From positions 1 to 55,470 of the forward strand of contig CANPHE010000018.1 of the NCBI GenBank assembly GCA_947573795.1: 55,470 nt of DNA, written 5' to 3'. How positions within the stretch are numbered: the first letter of the stretch is position 1; each line of letters starts with the position of its first letter. The notes beneath the pieces were generated by a model, which saw only the letters and a program-made list of their open reading frames with translations, was not told the DNA's origin and made no database searches. The translations under genes were made by a program, and so were the position numbers. Source of the DNA: an uncultured Alistipes sp. (GTDB lineage: Bacteria; Bacteroidota; Bacteroidia; Bacteroidales; Rikenellaceae). Positions 1 to 8,426 of this stretch are shown here, piece by piece.

Positions 1-53
1 AGAGCGCATGATTCATAATCATGAGGTCGAGAGTTCAAGTCTCTCTCCCGCTA
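1..53 (+). tRNA. tRNA-Met (CAT), 3' part
   Basis: The window opens inside a tRNA. The anticodon stem pairs positions 7-11 with 19-23 around a seven-base loop (12-18) whose centre, 14-16, is CAT. A five-base T stem (29-33 with 41-45) encloses the loop TTCAAGT. The acceptor 3' strand is TCCCGCT (46-52) and the discriminator base is A53. The 5' acceptor strand and most of the D arm lie outside the window. CAT is read by elongator Met, initiator Met or the lysidine-modified Ile2 tRNA. The loop TTCATAA and the lack of a run of G-C pairs in the anticodon stem argue against the initiator. Met is the first choice and Ile2 cannot be excluded. Confidence 0.85.
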
Positions 54-63
54 CTAATTGATA

Positions 64-95
64 AAAAAGCGTATATCAAATATACGCTTTTTTTA
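64..95 (+). terminator. Rho-independent terminator after the tRNA
   Basis: A perfect eight-base stem (69-76 GCGTATAT with 80-87) has a three-base loop and is followed by seven T residues. It lies 11 bases after the tRNA end. An A run on its left side could let it work in the other direction as well. Confidence 0.85.
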
Positions 96-463
96 TTCCC
101 TCAACTTGCTACTTCTGTCAATATTGTGCACTTTTGCAGTGCGCTTTGGTGTGTGGTGCGCTGCTAAAGGCACTACACCTGCAAAAAACTTGCAAACAAT
201 GCTACTATTTCATTGCGATTCGACACTCGCCGAGCGAAGTTCCCGGTTTAATTCACATTACATCGCGACTGCTCGCAATCATCGAACGCCAGGAGGGGCA
301 TTCGACTTGGGGCATAAGTCGACGAATTGCTGGCGCAATAACGACGTCTGATCGGGCTTTTGGAGCGCAACAGCGATACGCAAACGCCTGTCCATCCCCT
401 GCCGATGTGCGTAAAAACACGCTATAAAACGGATTAAATAAACTATTTACAGCAGTAATAACT
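96..463. other. Gap with no convincing gene
   Basis: About 370 bases between the tRNA terminator and the HIRAN-like gene. Several short overlapping reading frames exist, but none starts with a recognisable domain, none has the codon pattern of the neighbouring genes, and they contradict each other in frame. The stretch lies next to a tRNA, which is a common site for integration and decay of mobile elements, but I see no integrase remnant and no repeat of the tRNA end. Confidence 0.5.
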
Positions 464-1372
464 ATGACACTATTTATAGGAATAGTTTTATTTTGTATCG
501 TAATTGGTGCACTTTTCAAAAATGCGCAAGAAAAGGCTGCTTTGGAAGAACTTCATGGATTAACACCAGCGAGCGATGGATCGATTACCTTCGATGATAT
601 CCGGTGTCGGGCGGACGAATGCGAGTACCGTATTGCGGGAATAACACATCGAGAGCTATCCAGAAGAGACGTCGGATATTCTGACCATTTTATGATAAAG
701 GCCGATCGCACGAATCGTTACGATAAATATGCGGTCGAAATATACAATGACCGAGGACGATTCGTCGGATACATCGAGCGGGGACGTAATAAATATTGGC
801 ACAACCGGCTCGTTTCGGATCCTGAAAAATCTACACTCGAATGTCGTGGATATGTCGGAATGTTTTTGCAAAAAGAGGATGATTGTTTAGAGTATTACGG
901 GCGCATATTTCTTCCCGTCATTGTGGAGGACGAGGAGTACAGGAAGATTATGCGCGGGACCATCAAGAAAAAGGCAGAGTCCAAGAGCATACTTGCACCG
1001 ACCCTTAAGCCGCAATCGGCTGAACTCACCGGAACAGAATCCACAAAGCAGCCAGAACCTTCATCGGATAGAAAGGAGAGTCGTATCGTAACCACCGAGG
1101 AGGAGATGCAAGGGTTCTATATCGTTCGGTCGATCCTCTATCCGGAGATGGACGACATCAATCGCGTAGTACACCGCGATACACAGTCCTATTTTGGCAT
1201 TTTGCTTGACGACAACAATCGCAAGCCGATCTGTCGGCTACATTTTAACAGCTCGAATAAGTATCTAGAAACGTTCGATGCCGAACGCAAAGGCTCGAAG
1301 CACCTCCTGCAATCCTTGAACGATATCTACAAATATCGTAACGAGATCGTGGCGGCTTGTAAAATGTATTAA
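464..1372 (+). CDS. Membrane-anchored HIRAN-like domain protein
   Basis: The 302-residue product starts with one hydrophobic segment (residues 2-19) with no lipobox or clear cleavage site, so it looks like an N-terminal anchor. Residues about 55-150 read like a HIRAN domain: YRIAGITHREL, then a charged stretch ending NRYDKYAVEIYND and VGYIERGRNKY. HIRAN domains are known from DNA repair helicases and restriction-related proteins and bind DNA ends or stalled forks. A polar linker (165-208) leads to a second domain at 213-299 that contains SYFGILLDDNNRKPICRLHF and NDIYKYRNEI. From memory this end resembles C-terminal domains of proteins annotated as restriction endonuclease-like, which is a weaker match. 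The gene stands alone between two terminators. Function unknown; a role in DNA-end sensing is inference. Confidence 0.6.
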   Translation: MTLFIGIVLFCIVIGALFKNAQEKAALEELHGLTPASDGSITFDDIRCRADECEYRIAGITHRELSRRDVGYSDHFMIKADRTNRYDKYAVEIYNDRGRFVGYIERGRNKYWHNRLVSDPEKSTLECRGYVGMFLQKEDDCLEYYGRIFLPVIVEDEEYRKIMRGTIKKKAESKSILAPTLKPQSAELTGTESTKQPEPSSDRKESRIVTTEEEMQGFYIVRSILYPEMDDINRVVHRDTQSYFGILLDDNNRKPICRLHFNSSNKYLETFDAERKGSKHLLQSLNDIYKYRNEIVAACKMY

Positions 1373-1390
1373 TTCAAATAAAATATAGGC

Positions 1391-1478
1391 AATTACATAC
1401 AATTTTACACTAAACCGAATTTAAACCCTTCTAAATTTGCAGGTTGCACCCGAAATCCCTGCTTGAGGCGGGGGAGGT
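1391..1478 (+). repeat. Leader repeat copy A (5' half only)
   Basis: This is the 5' part of a repeat seen four times in the window. The segment AAACCGAATTTAAACCCTT at about 1413-1431 recurs almost exactly, inverted, at about 29442-29460. The run TTGCAGGTTGCACCCGAA (1437-1454) is matched at 2840-2857 by TTGCGGGCCGCACCCGAA. It then has CTGCTTGAGGCGG like copy B and ends where a terminator hairpin begins. It lies upstream of the anti-sigma gene in the same orientation, as the other copies do for their genes. Confidence 0.6.
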
Positions 1479-1489
1479 GTGTTGCACAA

Positions 1490-1522
1490 GCCTGCCGGAA
1501 TTCGTTCCGGCAGGCGTTTTTT
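1490..1522 (+). terminator. Rho-independent terminator
   Basis: A perfect eleven-base stem (1490-1500 with 1505-1515, GCCTGCCGGAA) closed by a TTCG tetraloop is followed by GTTTTTT. It lies 118 bases after the HIRAN-like gene and 156 bases before the anti-sigma gene. It could end the upstream transcript, or act as an attenuator in a longer leader of the anti-sigma gene, because it directly follows leader repeat copy A. Confidence 0.8.
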
Positions 1523-1677
1523 CGTTCGGAAGCTGCCGGAAACGGCATTCGAAGGCTCTCGTGCGGGAAGACAGCCGACAAAAAGATGCAGACGCGAAAA
1601 AAAATCGTTTCCGACGTAAGTAGTTTCGCAGGATGAGTTGTTTTAGTATTGAATAACCCCGTAAAAAGTGCGAACTT

Positions 1678-2739
1678 ATGTCTGAAAAACATATTGAAGA
1701 GCTGATTATCCGATTTATCGAGGGCAGCTGTCCCGATGAAGAGATGCGCGAATTGCTGGATTGGGTCCGTGAATCGACCGAACATCGCGATACGTTGTTC
1801 GGCATGAAGGATATTTACGACCGCAGTCGGCTGCGCGAACGAATGACCGACGAGCAGATCGAGGCCGGCTGGATGCGGTTAGTCGCCGAATGCGGCATTC
1901 CCGAGGAGGAGGGGCGCGCAGCCGCCCGGACCGAGGAGTATTACCCGCAGCCGGTCGAGGAGCGTCGGACGATTACCCCCCCCCGTTCGGGCCTGTGGCG
2001 CCGTATCGGATGGTCCGTCGTTTCGACGGCCGCTTGCCTCGCGATCTTCGTGACGGGATATCATCTCTTGCGTGACGAGCGGACCGAGTGGATCACCGTT
2101 GCGAATCTGACGGACAACCAGCGGCACTTGATTCTTCCCGACGGCTCGGCCGTGTGGCTCAACGACGGCGCGACGCTCCGATATCCCCAGCAGTTCGAGA
2201 AGAACGGACGCGAGGTGCGGCTCGAAGGCGAAGCCTTCTTCGACATCGTGCGCGACGAAACCAGCCCCTTCGTCGTGCGTTCGAAGCTGCTGCTCGTCGA
2301 GGTGCTCGGCACCCGGTTCAACGTCGATGCTTCGGACAGCAAGGCGCAGGTGGTGCTGGAATCGGGATCGATCAACCTGGGCCGGATCGAGAACGACCGG
2401 GTCGTGCGGCAGGTGATGCTGCAACCCGGAGAGGCCGGTCAGGTATACAGCTCGCACGACGGAATCGATGTCGAACAGGTCGACCTGATGCTCTACACCT
2501 CGTGGAAGGATTATTACCTGGTCATCAAATCGCAATGTCTGGGCGACGTGGTGCGTATGCTGGCCAAACGTTACCGCACGGATATCCGGATCGACGACGC
2601 CCGCATCCGGAACGAACGTTTCTCGGGACGATTCAGTCAGGATCAGTCCTTGGACGAGATATTCGGAGTTATCGATCTCATGATGCCCATCGACTATCGT
2701 TTCGACGGCGAATCGTGGATTATAACTGCCAAAAATTAA
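1678..2739 (+). CDS. FecR-type anti-sigma factor of PUL1
   Basis: This 353-residue protein is an inner-membrane anti-sigma factor that passes a signal from the STN domain of a SusC transporter to an ECF sigma factor. Residues 1-75 are the acidic helical sigma-binding part. One membrane segment lies at about 110-130 (WSVVSTAACLAIFVTGYHLL). The periplasmic FecR domain (about 138-235) contains LILPDGSAVWLNDGATLRYP, VRLEGEAFFDI and VEVLGTRFNVDA. The C-terminal part (280-350) matches the DUF4974 domain usual in Bacteroidota FecR proteins. It sits 314 bases before the susC gene. No sigma gene precedes it, which is unusual; the nearest candidate is at 25608-26144 on the other strand. A run of nine C (1976-1984) in codons 100-103 lies just before the membrane segment, so loss or gain of one base would truncate the protein near residue 125-135. 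Confidence 0.93.
   Translation: MSEKHIEELIIRFIEGSCPDEEMRELLDWVRESTEHRDTLFGMKDIYDRSRLRERMTDEQIEAGWMRLVAECGIPEEEGRAAARTEEYYPQPVEERRTITPPRSGLWRRIGWSVVSTAACLAIFVTGYHLLRDERTEWITVANLTDNQRHLILPDGSAVWLNDGATLRYPQQFEKNGREVRLEGEAFFDIVRDETSPFVVRSKLLLVEVLGTRFNVDASDSKAQVVLESGSINLGRIENDRVVRQVMLQPGEAGQVYSSHDGIDVEQVDLMLYTSWKDYYLVIKSQCLGDVVRMLAKRYRTDIRIDDARIRNERFSGRFSQDQSLDEIFGVIDLMMPIDYRFDGESWIITAKN
1976..1984 (+). repeat. C9 homopolymer inside the anti-sigma gene
   Basis: Nine consecutive C residues encode the end of a Thr-Pro-Pro stretch at residues 100-103. With eight C the frame reaches a stop near 2052, and with ten C near 2075, both within or just before the membrane segment. Runs of this length are prone to slippage and are a known basis of phase variation in other bacteria. 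Confidence 0.9.
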
Positions 2740-2794
2740 ACGACTTAAAACTTCTAAATCGAACCTGCATGAAAAAGCCTACGTAAAAAAGGAC

Positions 2795-2982
2795 GATTGT
2801 ATACGGCTTTGCACGAAACCCGTTTCGATGCCCTCGGACCTTGCGGGCCGCACCCGAAGCCTCTGCCTGAGGCGGAGATTTTCGGGGAGTCGGATTTGTA
2901 AACGCGATCTCGGCCGCCCCGCGCGAATCGACCGGCAAGAAACCGGAAAAGTATGGAGTCGTATATGATTACCAAAAAAAGA
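2795..2982 (+). repeat. Leader repeat copy B, upstream of susC of PUL1
   Basis: This copy carries most blocks of the family: TTTGCACGAAACC (2809-2821), TTGCGGGCCGCACCCGAA, the hairpin GCCTC/GAGGC, CGGATTTGTAAACGCG (2891-2906) and the end block GTATATGATTACC (2961-2973). The CGGATTTGTAAACGCG block is CAGATTTGCAAACGCG in copy C. The hairpin that is CCCCTCC/GGAGGGG in copy C keeps its pairing here with different bases. The copy ends about 75 bases before the susC start and in the same orientation, so it is probably in the promoter or 5' untranslated region. Confidence 0.6.
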
Positions 2983-3053
2983 ATCGGAAAATCGCCAAAT
3001 TCCCCGATTCCTGCATTTCCATCAATGACTTTTGCCCAATCATCAACTAAAAA

Positions 3054-6000
3054 ATGCTTAACCCAATGAAAAAACCTTTTGCTCAGGCAAGTTGCGGACG
3101 TTGCGTCCCGTTTTCGAACGAGCACCGAGGGGGGGGGAAATTACGTCTCGGATGGCTTTTGGCCCTGATGACGATGTTATTCTCGCTTCCGGTATTTTCA
3201 CAAACTCCTGCCGGGCTGACTTTGCGTCAGTCGCAGGTTTCTCTCGAACAGTTCATCGCTGCGGTACAATCGCAGAGCGACTACTCATTTTTTTACAAAG
3301 ATAATGAAATAAATGCAAATACGCGCATTTCGGTCGATGTAAAAGATGCTTCGATCAACGATCTGCTCGCTGCGGCGTTCCGCGGCACGGAGATCGCCTA
3401 CCGGGTGCAGGGCCGGCAGATCGTGCTCACGAAACGTCCCGCGGCTGTCGCTAAACAACCCAAGAATTTGAGCATCAAGGGTATGGTGACGACGACCAGC
3501 GGCGAACCGCTCGTCGGTGTGACGGTCACCGTGGCCGGCACCACGACCGGAACCCTCACCGATATCGACGGCTGGTACACCATCACGGTGCCGAACCGCG
3601 AGTCGGTGCTCGAATTCCGCTATGTCGGCTATCAGATGCGCGAGACCGTCGTCGGCAACCGTACGATGCTCGACGTGTCCATGGAGCCGGCGACCACCGA
3701 GCTGGAGAGCGTCGTCGTCGTCGGTTACGGTCAGCAGAAGAAGGCCACGCTGACGGGTGCCGTCGCTTCGATCGACATGCAGGACATTAAGACCCCTTCG
3801 CCCAACCTCAGCAACTCGTTGCAGGGCAAGATCTCGGGTGTGATCTCCGTACAGTCGAGCGGCGAGCCGGGTTACGACAACTCGACCTTCACCATCCGCG
3901 GTATCGGTTCGTTCGTGAACAACAGTTCGAACGCACCGCTGATTATCGTCGACGGCGTGCAGCGCGAGGATGCCAACAGCTTCAACACCGGCGTGTTCAA
4001 CAACATCGATCCCGAGGATATCGCGAGCATCTCCCTGCTGAAGGATGCTTCGGCGACGGCCGTCTACGGTGCCAAGGGTGCCAACGGCGTGTTGATTATC
4101 ACGACCAAGCGCGGCGTAACGGGCAAACCCCGTCTGTCGATCAAGATCGAGTCGGGTCTGACGAGCTTCACCAAGAAACCCGAAATGCTCAACGGCGTCG
4201 ATTACATGAACCTCTACAACGAGGCGCGCCGCAACTCGGGGCTGGGCGAAGTTTACTCGCGCAACGACATTCTGATTACCAAGAGCGGTCTGGACCCCTA
4301 TATCTATCCCAACGTCGACTGGATGGAGGAGGTTTATAAGACCTTCTCGTCGGTGACCAACGCCCATATCAACGTTACGGGCGGCGGCGAGACCGTACGT
4401 TACTACATTTCGGCGTCGTTCTACGACCAGGAGGGCCAGTACAAGGTCAAGCGGGCCAACGGTTACAACCCCAACCTGAGCTATCGCCGCTACGATTTCC
4501 GTTCGAACGTCGATGCCAACCTCACCAAGACCACACTGTTGCAGCTCAACATCGGCGCCATGCTGGTCGACGCCCGCTATCCGGGAATCTCGTCGGGCGA
4601 TCTGTGGTACCACACGCTCGCCACCTCGCCGGTAGCCTTCCCGACCCGCTATCCCAACGGCAGCTGGGCGGGTCCCGCACGCACGGCCGGCGCCAACCCG
4701 CTGAACGAGGTTCAGAACAGCGGTTACACCAACGAGTTCCGCCCGACGGTGCAGTCGGTCTTCACGATCAATCAGAAACTCGATTTCGTGACGCCGGGGC
4801 TGAACGCCTATGCCCGCTTCTCGTTCGACAGCTACTCGCAGTTCTCCAACAACCGTCGCGGACGTGTCGATCTCTACACCGCATCGGGACGCGACAGCGA
4901 GGGTAACATCATCTACGGGGCACCGACGCAGACCGCGACCGAGTTCCTCGACTGTTCGACCAGCTCCAACGGCGAATACGCCCTTTACATCGAGGGCAAC
5001 ATCTCCTACGACCGCACGTTCGGCGACCACTCGCTGTCGGGCATGGTGCTTTACAACATGCGCAACCGCCGCATCAGCACGGCCGGCGATGCCATCTCGT
5101 TGATTCCTTACCGCAACCAGGCCATCGCCGGGCGTCTGAACTACGGCTACAAGGAGAAATATCTGATCGAGGTGAACGCCTCCTACACCGGTTCGGAGAA
5201 CTTCGCACCGGGACACCGCTTCGGTTTCTTCCCCGCGGTTTCGGGCGGCTGGGTGATTTCCAACGAGTCGTTCTTCGAACCGGCCAAGCGGGTGCTCGAC
5301 TACCTGAAGGTACGTGCATCGTACGGATTGGTGGGTAACGACAACATCGGCGCCGGAGGACGTTTCGGCTATCTTACCCAGATCGACTACGGCGGCGGTT
5401 ACGGCTTCGGCCAGTACGGCGGCTACGTCAATACGATCCAGACCAACGTCATCGGTACCGAAAACCTCACCTGGGAGAAGTCCTACAAGACCAACATCGG
5501 TCTCGAATTGGGGTTGTTCGACAAACTCGACATCACGGTCGACTACTTCAAGGAGCGTCGTAAGGATATCCTCATCCAGCGCGCCTCGCTGCCCGACTTC
5601 ACCGGATTCTCCGGCATGTCGATCTACGCCAACATGGGTGAGATGGACAACAAAGGTTTCGACGCCAACGTCGAATACAACCAGCATTTCGGGAAGGTCG
5701 GCCTGCGTCTCTACGGCAATGTCTCGTACAGCAGCAACAAGATCGTCTTCCAGGACGAGGCTCCCACGCGCTACGACTATATGCGTTCGACCGGCACGCA
5801 GTACGGCGAATTCATGGGTCTGGTCGCCGACGGATTCTTCACGGCCGACGAGATCGCTACGGCGCTGCCGCAGTTCGGACAGACTCCCAAACCGGGCGAT
5901 ATCAAGTACCGCGACCTGAACAACGACAACGTGATCGACTCCTACGACCGCACCTATCTGGGCAAATCGTGGTTCCCGGCCTGGTCCTACGGCGTGGGCT

Positions 6001-6503
6001 TCAACGTCAACTGGAATAATTTCGACCTCTCGCTCTTCTTCCAGGGTGTCGCCGACGTGGCCATCATGGCCAACGGTTCGGGCATCTACGGCGGCAATTT
6101 GGGCGTGAGCGGCGTCGGCATCGTGCCCTTCTCGGGCATGGGACAGTATCCCAACAACGTGCTTTCCAAGGCTCTCGACCGCTGGACCGAGGAGAATCCC
6201 CGCCAGGATGCGTGGTACCCGCGTCTGGCTGTCGGCGAAACCACCGATACCAACAACTACCGCAACAGCACGCACTGGATGAAGGACGGCAGCTACGTCC
6301 GTCTCAAGCAGGCTTCGCTGGGCTATACGATCACCACCCCGAAGCTGACCAAGGCCGGAATTTCGCACCTCTACGTCTATCTGTCGGGCCAGAACTTGCT
6401 GACCTTCTCGAAGTTCAAGGTCTGGGATCCGGAGCTGGGGTCCAATGCGGCCAGCTACCCGCTTAACCGCACCGTAACGCTCGGTATCCGCGCGCAGTTC
6501 TAA
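3054..6503 (+). CDS. SusC-like TonB-dependent outer-membrane transporter with STN domain (PUL1)
   Basis: This 1149-residue beta-barrel transporter imports glycan fragments with TonB energy. The signal peptide has a long basic N-part and a hydrophobic core (about 33-47) ending in VFSQ. An STN signalling domain (about 52-122) includes YSFFYKDNEINA and marks it as a transporter that talks to an anti-sigma factor. A carboxypeptidase-like domain (about 138-225) contains TLTDIDGWYTITV and LEFRYVGYQ. The plug starts at VVVVGYGQQKKATLTGAVAS and has LIIVDGVQRED and LLKDASATAVYGAKGANGV, and the rest is the barrel. It pairs with the SusD gene 14 bases downstream. A second ATG at 3066 is an equally possible start. 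A G9 run (3129-3137) lies in the signal-peptide region, so expression may be phase-variable. Similar in layout to PUL2 SusC, but the sequence is clearly different. Confidence 0.96.
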   Translation: MLNPMKKPFAQASCGRCVPFSNEHRGGGKLRLGWLLALMTMLFSLPVFSQTPAGLTLRQSQVSLEQFIAAVQSQSDYSFFYKDNEINANTRISVDVKDASINDLLAAAFRGTEIAYRVQGRQIVLTKRPAAVAKQPKNLSIKGMVTTTSGEPLVGVTVTVAGTTTGTLTDIDGWYTITVPNRESVLEFRYVGYQMRETVVGNRTMLDVSMEPATTELESVVVVGYGQQKKATLTGAVASIDMQDIKTPSPNLSNSLQGKISGVISVQSSGEPGYDNSTFTIRGIGSFVNNSSNAPLIIVDGVQREDANSFNTGVFNNIDPEDIASISLLKDASATAVYGAKGANGVLIITTKRGVTGKPRLSIKIESGLTSFTKKPEMLNGVDYMNLYNEARRNSGLGEVYSRNDILITKSGLDPYIYPNVDWMEEVYKTFSSVTNAHINVTGGGETVRYYISASFYDQEGQYKVKRANGYNPNLSYRRYDFRSNVDANLTKTTLLQLNIGAMLVDARYPGISSGDLWYHTLATSPVAFPTRYPNGSWAGPARTAGANPLNEVQNSGYTNEFRPTVQSVFTINQKLDFVTPGLNAYARFSFDSYSQFSNNRRGRVDLYTASGRDSEGNIIYGAPTQTATEFLDCSTSSNGEYALYIEGNISYDRTFGDHSLSGMVLYNMRNRRISTAGDAISLIPYRNQAIAGRLNYGYKEKYLIEVNASYTGSENFAPGHRFGFFPAVSGGWVISNESFFEPAKRVLDYLKVRASYGLVGNDNIGAGGRFGYLTQIDYGGGYGFGQYGGYVNTIQTNVIGTENLTWEKSYKTNIGLELGLFDKLDITVDYFKERRKDILIQRASLPDFTGFSGMSIYANMGEMDNKGFDANVEYNQHFGKVGLRLYGNVSYSSNKIVFQDEAPTRYDYMRSTGTQYGEFMGLVADGFFTADEIATALPQFGQTPKPGDIKYRDLNNDNVIDSYDRTYLGKSWFPAWSYGVGFNVNWNNFDLSLFFQGVADVAIMANGSGIYGGNLGVSGVGIVPFSGMGQYPNNVLSKALDRWTEENPRQDAWYPRLAVGETTDTNNYRNSTHWMKDGSYVRLKQASLGYTITTPKLTKAGISHLYVYLSGQNLLTFSKFKVWDPELGSNAASYPLNRTVTLGIRAQF
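3129..3137 (+). repeat. G9 homopolymer in the signal-peptide region of susC
   Basis: Nine consecutive G residues encode three glycines at residues 26-28. The present length keeps the gene open. Eight G would bring in a TGA near 3170. Ten G would run in another frame to a stop at 3304. Either change would remove the transporter. Confidence 0.9.
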
Positions 6504-6517
6504 TTCTTAAAACGGTA

Positions 6518-8380
6518 ATGAACATGAAAAGCATTTTGAAAAACATACTGCTTGCCGGAGTTGCCGTGGCATTGTCCGCCTGCTCCTATCTCGACAAGCA
6601 GCCCGACAATCTCCGTACGTCGGATCGAATCTGGGAGTCGCGCAGCGACGCCGAGGCTTTCCTCAACCGGGTTTATGCCTATATTTGGTATCAGTTGGAC
6701 GACTTCTCCGCCCTGGGCGTCTCCGACGAAACGGCCGTGCCCCTCACGGGCGTGGCGGCCCGTCGTCTGACGACCGGCAACTGGAGCGCCTCCGAAGGTG
6801 CCTGGAACCAGTGGACCCCCGCCTACAAGGCGATCCGCACCGCTCTCGAGTTCGAGGCCAACATCGACCGCGTACCCGAGAATCGCATCAACTCCGAACT
6901 GAAGGACATCTACCGCAACGAGGCCAAGTTCCTGCGCGGCTGGTTCTACTGGCAACTGCTGCGCCAGTACGGTCCCTTCGTCATTCTCGACCATATCCCG
7001 GCCATCGACGAGGATTTCTCCACCTACAAGCGCGCTCCCTTCGACACGTGCGTAGAATACATCTGCGACCTGCTGACGGAGGCCGGCAAGGGACTGCCCG
7101 ACAAGCGCCTCGTGTCGTCGGAGTACGGACGCGCGACGAAAGCGGCCTGCCTGGCCGTCATTTCCGAAGTGCGCCTGCTGGCTGCGAGCGACCTGTGGAA
7201 CGGCAATTCCGCTTTCGCGGACTTCAAGGGTCCGGACGGCCAGCCGCTCGCGCCCGCCGAGTACGACCCGCACAAATGGCAATTGGCCGCCGATGCCGCC
7301 TACGACGTCATCAGCCTGGGTGTCAATTCGCTCTATTACAATACGGTCAATCCGAGCATGTCCGATCCCTATCTCTCGTGCCGCAACCTGTTCCTGAACT
7401 GGAGCGACGAAATCATCTTCGCGACCTGCCGTGCGGGCGACTGGCAGTGGGGCCACGACAAGCGCTGCACCCCCGCTCCGGGCGGCTACGGCATGCAGAA
7501 CGTCACGCAGAACCAGGTCGACGCCTTTTATACGCGTAAGGGTCTCGATATCCACGATGATCCCGATTACACGGAGCAGGGCTTTGCGACGGCGGACGAT
7601 CCGGAGAATTACGGCTATTCGGAAGATCAGGTGAACCGCGGTTATCTGCGCGGCGAGTCGAACATGTACGTCGACCGCGAACCGCGCTTCTACGCCGGCG
7701 TACAGTACAACGGGCGTCCGGTGCTTCCGGCCGCCACCTCGACCGACAAGGACTTCTATTCGTCGGCGGCCAACAAGAACGGCCAGGGACGCATCGAGTA
7801 CTATTACAGCGGCGTTTCGGGCTTGGCCAACAACACCGGACTGGCCGACATGACCGGCTACGACGTGCTCAAGCGCGTACATCCCGGATCGGTGATCTAC
7901 GAGGACAAGCGTACCGAATATCGCCCCTACATCCACATCCGTTACGCCCAGATTTTGCTCAACTACATCGAGGCGCTGAACGAGTGCAATCCCAACAGTA
8001 CGGACATCGTGTTCTATCTCAACGAAATCCGTACCCGCGCGGGCATTCCGACCATCCAGAACTGCTATCCTGCCGAGATCGGGGACCAGGATGCGATGCG
8101 CAAGCGCATTCTGCGCGAACGTCAGGTGGAGCTGGCTTTCGAAGGCGACCGCTACTGGACCTTGTGCCGTCGCAAGATGTTCGAAAAGGAGGAGTATCGC
8201 AAGATTTTCCGTATGAACGTCGATACGAACGACAACAATCTGGGCTTCGCCTTCGCGGATTTCTACAAGCGCAAGGAGCTCTACACGCGCTACTGGAACG
8301 ACCGCATGTATCTCTTCCCCATTCCGCAGGGCGAGATCGACAAGGCTGCGGGCGGTCTCGTACAAAATCCGGGATGGTAG
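6518..8380 (+). CDS. SusD-like surface glycan-binding lipoprotein (PUL1)
   Basis: This 620-residue lipoprotein has the lipobox ALSAC with Cys22 and no basic residues just after it, as expected for surface export. SusD proteins form the lid over the SusC channel and bind the glycan. Family features include the early RTSDRIWESRSDAEAFLNRVY segment, KDIYRNEAKFLRGWFYWQLL at about 127-147, and the C-terminal region RKRILRERQVELAFEGDRYW followed by a closing LFPIPQGEID and NPGW. Length is normal for the RagB/SusD family. It starts 14 bases after susC and is surely co-transcribed. ATG at 6524 is an alternative start. Confidence 0.96.
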   Translation: MNMKSILKNILLAGVAVALSACSYLDKQPDNLRTSDRIWESRSDAEAFLNRVYAYIWYQLDDFSALGVSDETAVPLTGVAARRLTTGNWSASEGAWNQWTPAYKAIRTALEFEANIDRVPENRINSELKDIYRNEAKFLRGWFYWQLLRQYGPFVILDHIPAIDEDFSTYKRAPFDTCVEYICDLLTEAGKGLPDKRLVSSEYGRATKAACLAVISEVRLLAASDLWNGNSAFADFKGPDGQPLAPAEYDPHKWQLAADAAYDVISLGVNSLYYNTVNPSMSDPYLSCRNLFLNWSDEIIFATCRAGDWQWGHDKRCTPAPGGYGMQNVTQNQVDAFYTRKGLDIHDDPDYTEQGFATADDPENYGYSEDQVNRGYLRGESNMYVDREPRFYAGVQYNGRPVLPAATSTDKDFYSSAANKNGQGRIEYYYSGVSGLANNTGLADMTGYDVLKRVHPGSVIYEDKRTEYRPYIHIRYAQILLNYIEALNECNPNSTDIVFYLNEIRTRAGIPTIQNCYPAEIGDQDAMRKRILRERQVELAFEGDRYWTLCRRKMFEKEEYRKIFRMNVDTNDNNLGFAFADFYKRKELYTRYWNDRMYLFPIPQGEIDKAAGGLVQNPGW

Positions 8381-8426
8381 TCGCCATTCCGCCGACAGAC
8401 TTTTCAACCATAAACAACAAACGGAC

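Noticed and set aside
58..519. Three small overlapping open frames before the HIRAN-like gene
   Set aside because: They disagree in frame and strand and have no recognisable motif, and one includes the terminator hairpin.
1..1372. tRNA-Met as an integration site for PUL1 or the island
   Set aside because: No integrase gene and no second copy of the tRNA 3' end was seen in the window.
3285..6368. A very long open frame antisense to susC of PUL1
   Set aside because: The product is rich in Val, Arg, Gly and Asp with no domain, and mirrors a strongly supported SusC gene. Long antisense frames are common here because of the GC-rich third codon positions.
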